This document shows positions 1 to 9,300 of a stretch of DNA of 64,000 nucleotides, in pieces. How positions within the stretch are numbered: the stretch's first letter is position 1; each line of letters begins with the position of its first letter. This stretch comes from Hyphomicrobiales bacterium (GTDB lineage Bacteria; Pseudomonadota; Alphaproteobacteria; Rhizobiales; Rhizobiaceae), in the NCBI GenBank assembly GCA_900472175.1, contig UCHD01000021.1:62001-126000 (forward strand), given 5' to 3'. Under the pieces are notes generated by a model. The model did no database searches. It saw only the letters and a program-made list of their open reading frames with translations, and had not been told where the DNA came from. The translations under genes and the position numbers were made by a program.

Positions 1-1934
1 CCCTTGGCCGCCTGGCGGACGAAATATTTGACGACATTGTCGGGATAGTTCTTGTAGCCAACGCCGTTGGCGCCGCGCAGAAGCATCTGCAACAGCAGGT
101 TCGGCGCATCCTCGCGCACCTTGGCGAGACGCTCCCATGGGTCTTCCGTCAGGAAGCGCATCGAGACGTCGAATGTCGCGCCCCCCCAGCATTCGAGCGA
201 AAACAGGCTCGGCAAAGCGCGGGCATAGGTGCCGGCGATGCGGGCGATGTCATAGGTGCGCACGCGGGTGGCGAGCAGCGACTGATGGCCATCGCGCATG
301 GTCGTATCGGTCAAAAGCACACGCTTCTCGGCCCGTACCCACTCGGCGAATTTCTTTGGTCCGAGTGCATCGAGCTTCTGCTTGGTGCCATCGACGATGT
401 CGCCCTGGCTGCGCGGGATGACCGGCTTTGCAGCATCGGCGCTCGGCTTCGGCCGGCCCTTGGCTTCCGGGTGGCCGTTGACAGTGACGTCGGCGAGATA
501 GGTCAGAAGCTTGGTGGCGCGGTCCTGTCGCTTGACCTGTTGGAACAGTTCCGGCGTCGTATCGATGAACCGGGTCGTATAGCTGTTATCCTTGAATTTC
601 GGATGCGTGATGATCGCTTCGAGGAAGGTCAGGTTGGTGGCAACGCCACGGATACGGAACTCGCGCAGGGCGCGGTCCATGCGGGCGATGGTTTCCTGTG
701 GGCTCGGCGACCAGGCGGTCACCTTGACCAGCAGCGGATCGTAATAGCGGGTGATAACGGCGCCCGGATAGGCTGTGCCACCGTCCAGACGGATGCCGAA
801 ACCGGAGGCCGAACGGTAGCCGGTGATGCGGCCGTAGTCGGGAATGAAATTCTGTTCCGGATCTTCCGTGGTGATGCGGCACTGAAGGGCATGACCGTTG
901 AGGCGGATATCTTCCTGCTTCGGAACGCCGGATTCCGGCGTGCCGATGGCAAAGCCTTCGAGGATATGGATTTGTGCCTTGACGATATCGATGCCGGTGA
1001 CGACCTCGGTAACGGTATGCTCGACCTGGATGCGCGGATTGACCTCGATGAAGTAGAATTTGCCGCTATCCATATCCATCAGATATTCGACCGTACCGGC
1101 GCCAATATAGTTGGTCGCCTGGGCGATGCGCGTCGAGTAGCTGGCCAGCTCTTCGCGCTGCGCTTCGGTCAGATACGGCGCCGGTGCGCGCTCGACGACT
1201 TTCTGGTTGCGGCGCTGGACTGAACAGTCGCGCTCGAACAGATGCACGACGTTGCCATGGGTATCGCCGAGAACCTGGCTTTCGACGTGACGGGCACGCT
1301 CCACCAGCTTTTCGAGATAGACTTCGTCCTTGCCGAAAGCGGCCATCGCTTCGCGCTTGGCTTCCGTGACCTCACGGGCGAGATCCTTCGGATCACGGAT
1401 CGCCCGCATACCGCGGCCGCCGCCACCCCAGGAGGCCTTGAGCATGATCGGATAACCGATCTCCTCGGCCATCTTGGCCACAACAGTCATATCGTCAGGC
1501 AGCGGTTCCGTTGCCGGTACGACAGGAACGCCGATTTCGATGGCGAGATTGCGCGCAGCCACCTTGTTGCCGAGGCGGCGCATCGTGTCACCGGTCGGGC
1601 CGATGAAGATGATCCCGGCCGCCTTGCAGGCATCGACGAATTCCGGGCTTTCGGACAGGAGACCGTAGCCGGGATGAATGGCATCGGCACCGGACAGCTT
1701 GGCAACCCGGATGACTTCCTCGATCGACAGGTAGCTCTCGATCGGCCCGAGATCGCGGGCCAGATGCGGCCCGCGGCCGACCTGATAGCTCTCGTCGGCC
1801 TTGAACCGGTGGAGTGCGAGTTTGTCCTCCTCAGCCCATATCGCAACCGTTTTTATTCCCAGTTCGTTTGCAGCGCGAAAGACGCGAATGGCAATTTCAG
1901 AACGGTTGGCGACAAGGATTTTGGATATGGGCAA
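1..1934 (-). CDS. pyc: Pyruvate carboxylase, N-terminal part (cut by window edge)
   Basis: Biotin-dependent enzyme that carboxylates pyruvate to oxaloacetate (anaplerosis, cytosolic). About 644 residues are visible of a family length near 1,150. The biotin carboxylase domain fills roughly the first 450 residues: start PISKILVANRSEIAI, glycine-rich ATP-grasp loop KASWGGGGRGMR near residue 165, and EVNPRIQVEHTVTE near 296. The carboxyltransferase domain begins near 535 (LLTDTTMRDGHQS). The biotin carrier domain lies beyond the left edge. I place the start at a TTG (1934-1932): a GAGGAG Shine-Dalgarno site sits about six bases upstream, and the reading gives the family N-terminus; no ATG fits. 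A LuxR-type gene lies 114 bases upstream on the same strand. The identification is firm; the start codon is an inference. Confidence 0.96.
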   Translation of the reverse strand, partial: MPISKILVANRSEIAIRVFRAANELGIKTVAIWAEEDKLALHRFKADESYQVGRGPHLARDLGPIESYLSIEEVIRVAKLSGADAIHPGYGLLSESPEFVDACKAAGIIFIGPTGDTMRRLGNKVAARNLAIEIGVPVVPATEPLPDDMTVVAKMAEEIGYPIMLKASWGGGGRGMRAIRDPKDLAREVTEAKREAMAAFGKDEVYLEKLVERARHVESQVLGDTHGNVVHLFERDCSVQRRNQKVVERAPAPYLTEAQREELASYSTRIAQATNYIGAGTVEYLMDMDSGKFYFIEVNPRIQVEHTVTEVVTGIDIVKAQIHILEGFAIGTPESGVPKQEDIRLNGHALQCRITTEDPEQNFIPDYGRITGYRSASGFGIRLDGGTAYPGAVITRYYDPLLVKVTAWSPSPQETIARMDRALREFRIRGVATNLTFLEAIITHPKFKDNSYTTRFIDTTPELFQQVKRQDRATKLLTYLADVTVNGHPEAKGRPKPSADAAKPVIPRSQGDIVDGTKQKLDALGPKKFAEWVRAEKRVLLTDTTMRDGHQSLLATRVRTYDIARIAGTYARALPSLFSLECWGGATFDVSMRFLTEDPWERLAKVREDAPNLLLQMLLRGANGVGYKNYPDNVVKYFVRQAAK

Positions 1935-2040
1935 GTCGGACTCCTCAAGACTTGAAACGCGGTAATGCTGCACCGCGAAAAGAATTATTAGCGTTTCATG
2001 ACTTGAAGTTCAATTTGAGAGTGACGCCGAAGCAAAATTC

Positions 2041-2057
2041 ATTTCCGGTCAGGAAAT
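2041..2057 (-). terminator. Weak hairpin at the end of the LuxR-type gene
   Basis: ATTTCC (2041-2046) pairs with GGAAAT (2052-2057) and overlaps the stop codon at 2049-2051. On the minus strand it is followed by GAATTTTGC. The stem has only six pairs, so it may be a weak terminator between the regulator and pyc, or chance. Confidence 0.3.
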
Positions 2058-2789
2058 CAGCCCTAGACGGAAGGACAGCGCCACGGCGTGATGGCGGTTC
2101 TTTGCTTTCAACTTCTCCTGGATGCCGTTCATGTACCAGTCGACAGTGTGGGTGGAAATATCGAGGATCTTGCTGATTTCGTTCGAGGTCATGCCATCTG
2201 CCAGATAATGCAACGCCTCCATCTCACGGCGGGTCATCTGCACATCGACAGTAGAGACCATCTCGGCAAGAATGGAGGGATCGGTCAGTTCCAGCAGTTG
2301 CCAGAATATCTTCTTGGCGATGGCATCGAATATGCTCATTTCGACAGGGCTGAGATCGACGATACGGCCACCCAATGTCATATTTCCGAGCAGACCCCGG
2401 CGTCCGTGAACAGGGAAAATATAGCCGTCATAGAGGCCGTGGCTGCGCGCTTCGACCATCATGCGCTCCATGCGCTTGCGATGTGGGTCGGAGCGGAAGG
2501 CGACCAGTGTATCGCGCCAGCGGAAACCGCGTTGCGCGTGACCGAGGTAGCGGATGGTCGGATCGATGATGACATATTTCTTCTTGATATAGATCTGCGG
2601 CCAGCCATCCGGCCAGCGGCCGGCCAGCAGGAGGCTCAGCGGGTTTTCGTTGGGTTTCGGCTGGCGGACAATCCCGTAAAAGTCAAAGCCATAACGATCC
2701 AGAAGCCGCTCGAACTCCTGAACGATCTCGTCCCTGCTCCGCATCTCATCCAGCAGTGCCAAAAATTGCACCAACAAAGTAATGTTCAT
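2049..2789 (-). CDS. LuxR-family transcriptional regulator with autoinducer-binding domain
   Basis: A 246-residue regulator of the quorum-sensing LuxR type. The N-terminal two thirds match an autoinducer-binding domain and the last 60 residues (from about MTRREMEALHYLADGMT) form a GerE helix-turn-helix. The conserved pocket residues are present with TraR spacing: W63, Y67, D76, P77 and W91 here correspond to TraR W57, Y61, D70, P71 and W85. I chose the ATG at 2789 because AAGGGG lies just upstream and the protein then begins directly with the domain; an in-frame upstream start would add 41 residues of unlike composition. No luxI-like synthase is in the window, so within view it is a solo regulator. 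It lies 114 bases upstream of pyc on the same strand. Target and ligand are unknown. Confidence 0.88.
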   Translation of the reverse strand: MNITLLVQFLALLDEMRSRDEIVQEFERLLDRYGFDFYGIVRQPKPNENPLSLLLAGRWPDGWPQIYIKKKYVIIDPTIRYLGHAQRGFRWRDTLVAFRSDPHRKRMERMMVEARSHGLYDGYIFPVHGRRGLLGNMTLGGRIVDLSPVEMSIFDAIAKKIFWQLLELTDPSILAEMVSTVDVQMTRREMEALHYLADGMTSNEISKILDISTHTVDWYMNGIQEKLKAKNRHHAVALSFRLGLIS

Positions 2790-3248
2790 AAAGACCCCTT
2801 CAAAAATTGCTTTCAGTTTCCGACTGCATCCATTGCGCCGCAACATGAATGTGCCGTTCAGCACCCATTCATGTTGCAAACGCGATAATCCCCGCATCAG
2901 CCATGGAACCACCTAACACCGCGTCGTCTACGAACTGCAAGGCGCGAAAAATAGCAAGCTATGAATGATAGGCCTTAAGGTGTTTGGGGCATCCAGCCAC
3001 CGCGACGGTTTATCACAATCAAGTTTGCGCCGCGAAGCCAAAAGATGATTTTCGGTGACCCTGTCTGAAGAGAATTACGCAGCAAGCAGAAACAGGTTCA
3101 ATTTTGGAATTTTCATTCCATCAACAAGAGTTGAAAGAATGAACACTTCTTCCAAGGCGGCCTTTTCTTCTTGAAACCGTTCCCCGCGATGCAAAATCAA
3201 GACTGTTTTTTTTGCATCGCAAATCAACTGCCCAAGAGGGATAAGACA
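2790..3248. other. Intergenic region between the LuxR-type gene and ndvA
   Basis: About 460 bases between divergent genes, with lower GC than its surroundings. It must hold the promoters of both. I could not place a convincing -35/-10 pair and see no strong inverted repeat. Short open frames in this stretch have no Shine-Dalgarno site or recognisable product. Confidence 0.6.
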
Positions 3249-5006
3249 GTGTCATTGTTCCAGGTCTATGCAAGAGCGCTTCAGTATCTTGCCGTGCATA
3301 AGCTCCGCGTTTCGGCCATCGTGATCGCCAACGTCATCCTGGCCGTCATCACGATCGCCGAGCCCATTCTGTTTGGCCGCATCATCGACGCGATCTCCTC
3401 CAAACAGACCGTCACGCCAATGCTTTTGATGTGGGCAGGCCTTGGCGTCTTCAATACGGTCGCGTTCGTGCTTGTCGCCCGTGAGGCTGACCGCCTGGCC
3501 CATACCCGCCGCTCGACGCTGATCACCGAAGCCTTCGGCCGGATCATTTCCATGCCGTTGTCGTGGCATACCCAGCGTGGCACATCCAATGCCCTGCACA
3601 CCCTGTTGCGCGCCTGCGAAACGCTGTTCGGCCTCTGGCTTGAATTCATGCGCCAGCATCTGGCGACTGCGGTGGCGCTGACGCTGCTGATCCCGACAGC
3701 CTTTGCTATGGACGTTCGCCTGTCGCTCGTTCTCGTCGCTCTCGGCGTACTCTATGTGATTGTCGGCAAGTTCGTCATGACCCGCACCAAGGAAGGCCAG
3801 GCCTCGGTCGAGGACCACTATCACACGGTTTTCTCGCACGTCTCCGACTCGATCAGCAACGTTTCCGTTGTCCATAGCTATAACCGCATCGAGGCTGAAA
3901 CACGTGAATTGAAAAATTTCACCCAGAAGCTGATCTCCGCCCAGCTGCCGGTCCTCGACTGGTGGGCGCTTGCCAGCGCGCTGAACCGCATGGCCTCGAC
4001 CATCTCGATGATGGCTATCCTCGTCATCGGCACCTTCCTGGTGCAGAGGGGCGAACTGGGCGTCGGCGAAGTCATTGCCTTTATCGGTTTTGCCAACCTG
4101 CTGATCGGCCGTCTCGACCAGATGAAGGCCTTCGTGACGCAGATTTTCGAAGCCCGCGCCAAGCTCGAAGACTTCTTCGTGCTGGAAGATTCGGTGCGTG
4201 AACGCGAAGAGCCTGCCGATGCCGGCGAGTTGGACAATGTCCGCGGCGAAGTCGAATTCCGCGACGTCTCCTTCAACTTCGCCAACTCGACGGAAGGCAT
4301 GCGCGACGTGTCGTTCACCGCCAAGGCCGGCCAGACGATCGCCATCGTCGGCCCGACCGGTGCCGGCAAGACGACGCTGGTCAACCTTCTGCAGCGCGTC
4401 CATGAGCCGGCCAATGGCCAGATCCTTGTCGATGGCGTCGATATCTCGACCGTCACCCGCAAGTCGCTGCGCCGCTCGATCGCCACCGTATTCCAGGATG
4501 CGGGCCTGCTGAACCGGTCGATCTGCGAGAACATCCGTCTGGGCCGTGAAGATGCCTCGCTGGTCGAAGTCATGGCTGCTGCCGAGGCTGCCGCTGCCGC
4601 CGACTTCATCGAAGGCCGCGAGGGTGGCTACGATACCCGCGTCGGCGAACGCGGCAACAGGCTGTCCGGTGGCGAACGCCAGCGTATCGCCATTGCCCGC
4701 GCCATCTTGAAGAATGCGCCGATCCTGGTGCTCGACGAGGCGACCAGCGCGCTCGACGTCGAGACCGAGAACCGGGTGAAGGCTGCGATCGACAACCTGC
4801 GCAAGGATCGCACCACCTTCATCATCGCTCACCGCCTGTCGACGGTGCGTGAGGCAGATCTGGTGATCTTCATGGATCATGGCCGGATCGTCGAGATGGG
4901 TGGCTTCAATGAACTGAGCCAGAGCAACGGCCGGTTCGCGTCGCTGCTGCGCGCCAGCGGTATCCTGACGGACGACGATGTCCGCATGAGCCACGCTGCA
5001 GCCTGA
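3249..5006 (+). CDS. ndvA: Cyclic beta-1,2-glucan ABC exporter NdvA/ChvA
   Basis: Half-size ABC exporter that moves cyclic beta-1,2-glucan from cytoplasm to periplasm, needed for osmotic adaptation and host interaction in rhizobia and agrobacteria. It has 585 residues: a six-helix transmembrane domain in the first 320 or so, then an ATPase domain with Walker A GPTGAGKTT near 367, signature LSGGERQ near 470 and Walker B ILVLDEATSALD near 495. I chose GTG at 3249: AAGAGGGAT lies eight bases upstream and the product begins MSLFQVYARALQYLAVHK, as I recall for the family. An upstream in-frame start at 3171 would add a cysteine-rich 26-residue leader unlike NdvA. ndvB and an OpgC-type gene lie downstream on the other strand, forming a glucan locus. 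Confidence 0.95.
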   Translation: MSLFQVYARALQYLAVHKLRVSAIVIANVILAVITIAEPILFGRIIDAISSKQTVTPMLLMWAGLGVFNTVAFVLVAREADRLAHTRRSTLITEAFGRIISMPLSWHTQRGTSNALHTLLRACETLFGLWLEFMRQHLATAVALTLLIPTAFAMDVRLSLVLVALGVLYVIVGKFVMTRTKEGQASVEDHYHTVFSHVSDSISNVSVVHSYNRIEAETRELKNFTQKLISAQLPVLDWWALASALNRMASTISMMAILVIGTFLVQRGELGVGEVIAFIGFANLLIGRLDQMKAFVTQIFEARAKLEDFFVLEDSVREREEPADAGELDNVRGEVEFRDVSFNFANSTEGMRDVSFTAKAGQTIAIVGPTGAGKTTLVNLLQRVHEPANGQILVDGVDISTVTRKSLRRSIATVFQDAGLLNRSICENIRLGREDASLVEVMAAAEAAAAADFIEGREGGYDTRVGERGNRLSGGERQRIAIARAILKNAPILVLDEATSALDVETENRVKAAIDNLRKDRTTFIIAHRLSTVREADLVIFMDHGRIVEMGGFNELSQSNGRFASLLRASGILTDDDVRMSHAAA

Positions 5007-5032
5007 TAAAACAATGCGATCAAGACATGAAG

Positions 5033-5056
5033 AGGCCCCCAAGCGGGGCCTTTTCT
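5033..5056 (+). terminator. Rho-independent terminator of ndvA
   Basis: AGGCCCC (5033-5039) pairs perfectly with GGGGCCT (5045-5051) around a five-base loop, followed by TTTTCT. It lies 26 bases after the ndvA stop and touches the end of the convergent opgC gene. Confidence 0.8.
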
Positions 5057-6218
5057 ATGCCTTCGCCACGGCCGGCCGGGAGAGGCCGCCAGCCCAGTCG
5101 AGATAGCGGGCATAGGCGAAGTGCAGCCCGATGCCTCCGAGCACGAAGAGCGAACCCCAGAGGGGATCACGGCCCGTTACGAACAGCAGCACCTGTCCGA
5201 CCATGGCCAGGATCGTCCCGAAGATGAACACCGGCAGCGAGTGGCGGCCGATCAGGACAAGCGGATGGTCGATGCGCAGCCGCGCCATCCGGCTGAACAC
5301 CGGAAAGACCGCCAGCAGATAACCGAGCGCCAGCACATGCAGCAGCCGCGTCAGCGACAGGAAAGTCTTGTCGAACCCCGTCAGCACCGCCGGCAGTCCA
5401 TAGGAAAAATCAAGGTTCCACCAGGACAGAAGCACCCAGAAGAATGACAACACCACATAGCCTGCTGATATCGCCACCAGAACCGGGTGGCGCACAATCG
5501 GCTTCCCGGCGCGCGACCGCATCATGCAGATCATCCCGATGACGAACAGGAACTGCCAGGACCACGGATTGAGGAACCAGTAGCCTTCGTCGAGGAAGTT
5601 GATCGGCACGATCGTGAAGATACCGGCGGCCAGCCACAGCGCCGCCGACGCCATGAACAGCAGGAACGGACTGCGCCCGTAAAGCCAGAGCATGCCCGGC
5701 AGCAACAGGAAGACGACGGCATACATCGACAGGATGTTGTTGTAACCCAGCTGATGCCCAAGCAGCACCATGGCGACGATTCCCTGCTCGGTATGATCGA
5801 CAAGTGGCTTGATGTTGATTTCGCCGATCAGGTCCTGCCGGCCGAAATAGAGCGCCCCACCGGCAAAAATCGCCAGCGTGATGATACTGGTCATGATGTG
5901 GGCGATGTAGAGCGTAAACGCGCGCCGCCAGATTTTCAGGCTGAGCGCAAGCCGGTTGCCAATCGTGAATTTGCGGCCATAGGCAAGTCCAGCGGACAAT
6001 CCCGAAATCAGCACGAAGGCCTCGGCCGAGTCCGAAAACCCGAAATTCTTGGTCGTCAGGTATTCGAGATACTGTCCCGGCACGTGATTGACGAAGATGG
6101 TAAGCAGGCAAAGCGCCCGAAAGACATCGAGACGTGTGTCACGCTGGGCTGGGACGGTGTGGGCCTGTCCCTCCTGCCTTTCATCGGCAGACGGCTCGAA
6201 TTGCAGCTTTTGAAGCAT
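5055..6218 (-). CDS. opgC: OpgC-type membrane acyltransferase (glucan succinylation)
   Basis: A 387-residue polytopic membrane protein with about ten hydrophobic segments. It matches the OpgC family, which adds succinyl groups to osmoregulated periplasmic glucans; the Brucella counterpart is Cgm in the cgs/cgt/cgm locus. The N-terminal motif region TRLDVFRALCLLTIFVNHVPGQY, followed by SDSAEAFVLISGLSAGLAYGRK, is typical. The ATG at 6218 has no strong Shine-Dalgarno site. The gene lies 131 bases downstream of ndvB on the same strand, beyond a strong hairpin, and converges on ndvA. Position between the exporter and the synthase supports a role in decorating cyclic glucan. The exact substituent (succinyl or other) is an inference from the family. 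Confidence 0.88.
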   Translation of the reverse strand: MLQKLQFEPSADERQEGQAHTVPAQRDTRLDVFRALCLLTIFVNHVPGQYLEYLTTKNFGFSDSAEAFVLISGLSAGLAYGRKFTIGNRLALSLKIWRRAFTLYIAHIMTSIITLAIFAGGALYFGRQDLIGEINIKPLVDHTEQGIVAMVLLGHQLGYNNILSMYAVVFLLLPGMLWLYGRSPFLLFMASAALWLAAGIFTIVPINFLDEGYWFLNPWSWQFLFVIGMICMMRSRAGKPIVRHPVLVAISAGYVVLSFFWVLLSWWNLDFSYGLPAVLTGFDKTFLSLTRLLHVLALGYLLAVFPVFSRMARLRIDHPLVLIGRHSLPVFIFGTILAMVGQVLLFVTGRDPLWGSLFVLGGIGLHFAYARYLDWAGGLSRPAVAKA

Positions 6219-6289
6219 TCAGTATGGTCTCGTCCGAGTTCAGTGCCCCCTGCCCCCAATGACGCGATATCGATGCCGGCGATCAAAAC

Positions 6290-6327
6290 GAAACCGGCTT
6301 TGCGCCTGCTGGTGCAAAGCCGGTTTC
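6290..6327 (-). terminator. Strong hairpin terminator after ndvB
   Basis: GAAACCGGCTTTGC (6290-6303) pairs perfectly over 14 bases with its complement at 6314-6327, with a 10-base loop. Reading the minus strand it is followed by GTTTTGATC. It lies 23 bases after the ndvB stop, so it should end or reduce transcription before opgC. Confidence 0.75.
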
Positions 6328-6349
6328 AATTCGTATCGAGCGCCGGCAG

Positions 6350-9300
6350 TTACAACAAAACGCCTTCATGCGCGTTTTTTGTGACAGTTTTATTGATGCT
6401 GACGATCGGTTCGCCGCTTTCCGCATTTTTCGTCACGGAAATGACATGCGCCTTGCCGTCGATGGTCAGCGTTGCCGTGAAGCCGTTCCAGTCCTTCGGC
6501 AGCACCGGCTGGATGACCAGCTTGTCTCCCTGCCGGCGGATGCCGAGAATGCCTTCGACCGCCGCACGATAGAGCCAGGCCGCCGAACCCGTATACCAGG
6601 TCCAGCCACCACGCCCCGTCAGGGTACCGTCGCCGTAGATGTCGGCGGCAACCACATAAGGTTCGACCCGGTAGTGATCGGCACTGTCGCGGTCCTTGGC
6701 GTGATTGACCGGATTGAGCATCTCGAAGGCGCGCCAGGCGTCTTCGGTCCGGTTCTGCGCCGCGAGCGCCAGCACCACCCAGGTGGCCGCATGCGTATAC
6801 TGGCCGCCGTTTTCACGAACGCCCGGCGGATAGGCCTTGATATAGCCCGGGTCCTGCTCGGTGCCGGAAAGTGGCGGCGTGAACAGGCGGATGATCTGGT
6901 GATCGCCGTCAGCCAATTCTGCCAGTACGGCATCCATGGCCTCGGCCGAGCGGGCCGCATCGCCCTCGCCGGAGAGAACACTCCAGGACTGGGCAATCGA
7001 ATCGATCCGGCACTCGCTGCTTTCGGCAGAGCCCAGCGGGGTGCCGTCGTCATAGTAGCCGCGGCGATAGTGGGTGCCATCCCAACCGGCCGTTTCCAGC
7101 GCCTTCTTGAGGCTTTCGAGATGCGCTTCCCAGGCGGAAACCCGCTTGGTATCGCGCCGCTCGCGGGCGATGACAAGGAACGACCGCAGCGTTGCCGCAA
7201 GGAACCAGCCGAGCCAGACGCTGGTGCCGCGCCCTTCAATGCCGACGCGGTTCATCCCGTCGTTCCAGTCGCCGCCGAGGATCAGCGGCAGGCCGTTCTC
7301 ACCCTTGCGGGCAATGGCGAGATCAAGGGCGAGAGCGCAATGTTCGTACAGGCTGGCGCGCCGCTCCGACACGGTTGGCTGGTAGAAGCTGTCGTGCTGG
7401 CCGGGTTCCAGTGCAGCGCCTTCGATGAAGGCAATCTGCTCGTCGAGAATGTCCTTGGTTCCCGTTACCGAGCAATAGTGCTGGACGGCGTGACCAAGCC
7501 AGACAACGTCATCGGAAATCAGCGTCCGCACCCCGGCGCCAGTGTTCGGCAACCACCAATGCAGCACGTCACCCTCGATAAACTGCCGCGCGGCAGCATT
7601 GAGGATCTGTGTCCGCGCAAGGTCCGGCCGGTGGACGATGAAGGCGAGCGTATCCTGCAACTGGTCACGGAAGCCGAAGGCGCCGCTGGCCTGATAGAAG
7701 GCCGAGCGTGCGAGGATTCGGCAACCGAGACTCTGATAGGGCAGCCACGCATTGACCATGTTGTTGAACGCCTTGTCCGGCGTTTCGATCTGCAGCACAC
7801 CGGTAAAGTCCTGCCAGTAGCTGTTGGAGGCTTCGAGTACCGTGTCGAAGCTGCTCTTGCGCGCCTCCGACAGATATTCAAGCGCCTGCCCGGCATTGCC
7901 GGAATCGCCGATATAGAACGTCAGTTCGCGGGTAGCGCCCGCCTCCAGCGTCACATCGACAACGACAGCCGCGCAAGGGTCGCCATCCGCGTCCAAGGAG
8001 CCTGACAAAGCCGCACCATCAACCACGGCCTGCGGGGCATAGATGCTGCCGCCCTGGCCAAGGAACTCACGGCGGCTGGAGGTAAAGCCCGACGGCATGT
8101 CGCTGGCCGCAAGGAAGGCGGTGCGGCCGGAATAGTCGATGCTGTAGGGATTGGTCGCCAGAACAGCGCCGCTTGCCTCGTCGTGATGCGAGAGAACGAA
8201 GGGAGCCGTCTTTGTCCGGTTGTTGCCAAGCACCCATTCCGCATAACCGTAGACCTTGAGACTACGGGCTTCGCCGGATGTGTTGTTCACGCGCAGCCGC
8301 AGATACTTGACCGGGGCGGTGCGATGCACCGCCTGCCCGACCTCAATCTCCAATCCGTCTTGAACGCTGTTGAAGATGGAATACCCCAGGCCATGCCGTG
8401 TCTCGAACTGCACCGACTTCCGGCGGGACAGGGCGGCGTAGGGCGACAGGACAGCACCGCTGTCCATGTCGCGGATGAAGATCGCTTCGCCGGGACGGTT
8501 GATGACCGGATCATTGGTCCACGGCGTCAGCTGGTAGTCTCGCGAATTGCGGCCCCAGGTGAACGCAGCACCTTCGGCGGCAACGTGGAAACCGAAGGCT
8601 TCGTTGGAAATCACGTTGATCCACGGCTGCGGCGTCGCTTCGCCCCCCCGCAGACGGGTCACATATTCGCGGCCATCGGCAGAGAACCCACCGTAGCCGT
8701 TCCAGAAGTCCAACCCATCACCGTTGATCTCGGCGCTTTCAACGCCGGAACGCTCGGGAATGACGGCCAGCAGCGGTCCCGCAGGAATGTCTTCCTTCGG
8801 CGATGGTTTTGCCAGCAGATTTTCGGCGCGCGAAATCTGGTCGGAAATCTTGCCGTTACGGGCATGGAACACGGCACGGGACGCCGACAGAAGTGCAGTC
8901 CAGGTCTCCGGTTCCATGATATCGCGGCGAACGGCGAAGATGTGCTGGCGCGGGCCATCTGCCAGACCACGCAGACGCAGGTTTTCGGCCATCGCATCCA
9001 GCGTGTGCTGCATGTCCTGCGCATAGGAGGAGGCACGTTCGTTGATGATCACCAGATCGGCGGTGACGCCGCGCGAGCGCAGATATTCCTGCGCCCTCAA
9101 GGCTTCCCGCGCGATGCCGAGGTCGATGTCGTCGTTGATACGAACGGCAAAGATCGGGAAATCGCCCGAGATTGACAGCGGCCAGAGTGCCGACTGCGGC
9201 GCAAGGCCGGCCTGCACGGTGGCGGTATCGGCGCGCAGCTGCATATCCGGGTAGACCAGGTAACGGCCGAGCATCTGGAAGCTTGCGGCTTCCTGCGAAG

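Noticed and set aside
3252-5042. Open frame of 596 codons on the minus strand opposite ndvA
   Set aside because: Shadow of ndvA; ATPase and membrane motifs lie only in the plus frame.
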